DNA from: Fistularia commersonii
Lineage: Eukaryota; Chordata; Actinopteri; Syngnathiformes; Fistulariidae
Length of the DNA stretch: 64,000 bases
Assembly: GCA_037954325.1 (NCBI GenBank)
Contig: JBBMNZ010000015.1
Coordinates: forward strand, 16,831,001 to 16,895,000
Reading direction: 5' to 3'
Position numbers and translations under genes: made by a program. Below are positions 63,342-64,000 of this stretch, in pieces. How positions within the stretch are numbered: position 1 is the stretch's first letter; every line of letters starts with the position of its first letter. The notes under the pieces were generated by a model that ran no database searches, had not been told where the DNA came from, and saw only the letters and a program-made list of their open reading frames with translations.

Positions 63342-63552
63342 TAATCCCTCTTGAGACTTTTCCAACTAAAAGAAGATAAATAGGACTTTTTAAAGACGTT
63401 TGTCCAGAGGGATAGACGAATGGATTTCATTTACAAATTTAAATTAAATGTTCTACTTTGGCCTAAAATGTACCTTTCTTATGTGTGTGTCAAGAATGTT
63501 GCATGTAGTCAGTAGGTGAAAGGTGAATTTATGCAATTTATTTGTAAGAGGT
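63342..63552. other. Unassigned DNA
   Basis: Nothing recognised. Confidence 0.4.
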
Positions 63553-63850
63553 TGGCGCGCGGCGGTTAGCACGCCAGTTAGCGCTTTAGCTTCACAGCAG
63601 CAAGTTCAATTCCAATTTTTCTGTATGGAGTTTGCAGGTTTCCCCCCCCCGCAATAAACAAATGCAGCAGGTAAATCCGAAAAATATTGGGATATTGGGC
63701 CAATATTATTGGATATTGGATATTGGCCCCAGACCGAGTGAGCGAATGGTTGTTTCCGTCCATCGCGACCAGCCTTTCGCTCGATGACGGCCGTAAAAAG
63801 CTCCGGCATCTTTGCAGGATAAGCGTCAGGAGACGGATGGATGGATTTCC
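63553..63850 (+). mobile_element. tRNA-derived SINE with an internal insert
   Basis: Head gcgcgcggcggttagcacgc, gcgctttagcttcacagcag, B-box region aagttcaattccaattttt, body ctgtatggagtttgcaggtt. An AT-rich insert with ggatattgg iterations follows (63665-63728). The SINE resumes at gagtgagcgaatggttgttt and ends gcctttcgctcgatgacggc, ggataagcg, ggatggatgg. Confidence 0.65.
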
Positions 63851-64000
63851 GTCTCAGGCCACGAAATTCCCCGCCTTCAAATGTCGAACAGTCGTCTCCC
63901 GCGTTTCTCCTCGCGCCTCCTCTGCATCCTTGGACATCTCCCAGGCCTCGGCGGCGGCGCGCCGCGCACATCCGCACGGATTATTTTGCGTGCGGGGGCT
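63851..64000. other. CpG-rich end of the window
   Basis: GC-rich, no repeat recognised; could be the start of a CpG island continuing beyond the window. Confidence 0.3.

Overview
This looks like a stretch of a teleost (probably percomorph) nuclear genome with no protein-coding host gene that I can support. The reasons are eukaryotic: abundant CA/TG and ATTC microsatellites, homopolymer A/T runs, tRNA-derived SINEs with pol III A and B boxes, and decayed members of fish-typical transposon groups (Penelope-like, RTE and L2-type LINEs, hAT, Tigger/pogo, a Tc1-type MITE, a piggyBac-type MITE, Myb/SANT Harbinger-like fossils). The species cannot be fixed from the sequence. Almost every open frame is chance or a broken transposon protein. 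The one clean open frame is a pogo-type DNA-binding protein without a catalytic domain (minus strand, 10094-10567).

Layout. 0-6 kb: SINE and Penelope fragments, a local tandem duplication, a 60-bp minisatellite and the 3' end of an L2-type LINE. 6-9.7 kb: single-copy-looking CpG-rich DNA, a perfect hairpin and an AT-rich ~90-bp minisatellite. 9.7-18 kb: a pogo element, a Penelope copy with inverted ends and a 12-bp target duplication, a Tigger-like remnant and two SINEs. 18-25 kb: a 545-bp tandem duplication of unknown nature, a Tc1-type MITE inside a SINE, an RTE fragment, and an inverted duplication of a Tigger+SINE block. 25-34.6 kb: MITE clusters, a three-copy tandem repeat, hAT fossils, an AT-rich duplicated block present twice, and a three-deep nest (hAT host carrying a Tigger and a piggyBac-type MITE).

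34.6-45.5 kb: a Tigger carrying a LINE tail, two copies in opposite orientation of an RT-less Penelope-like element with a repeated leader unit, and a BED-finger hAT. 45.5-53 kb: an RTE 3' end and a 2.3-kb field of SINE-derived minisatellite invaded by a hAT MITE with perfect 8-bp target duplications. 53-64 kb: mostly single-copy-looking DNA, with an inverted 79-bp repeat pair, a Penelope copy invaded by an RTE, two Harbinger-like fossils, a nearly identical 315-bp tandem duplication, and paired LINE tails.

The mobile elements do not form a working system; the window records successive invasion, nesting and local duplication. The parts most worth following are the RT-less Penelope subfamily, the SINE-internal minisatellite expansion, the duplicated blocks bracketed by 80-100-bp direct repeats, and the unidentified 545-bp and 315-bp tandem units. 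All family calls come from reading terminal motifs, target duplications and peptide remnants by eye; no database search was possible.
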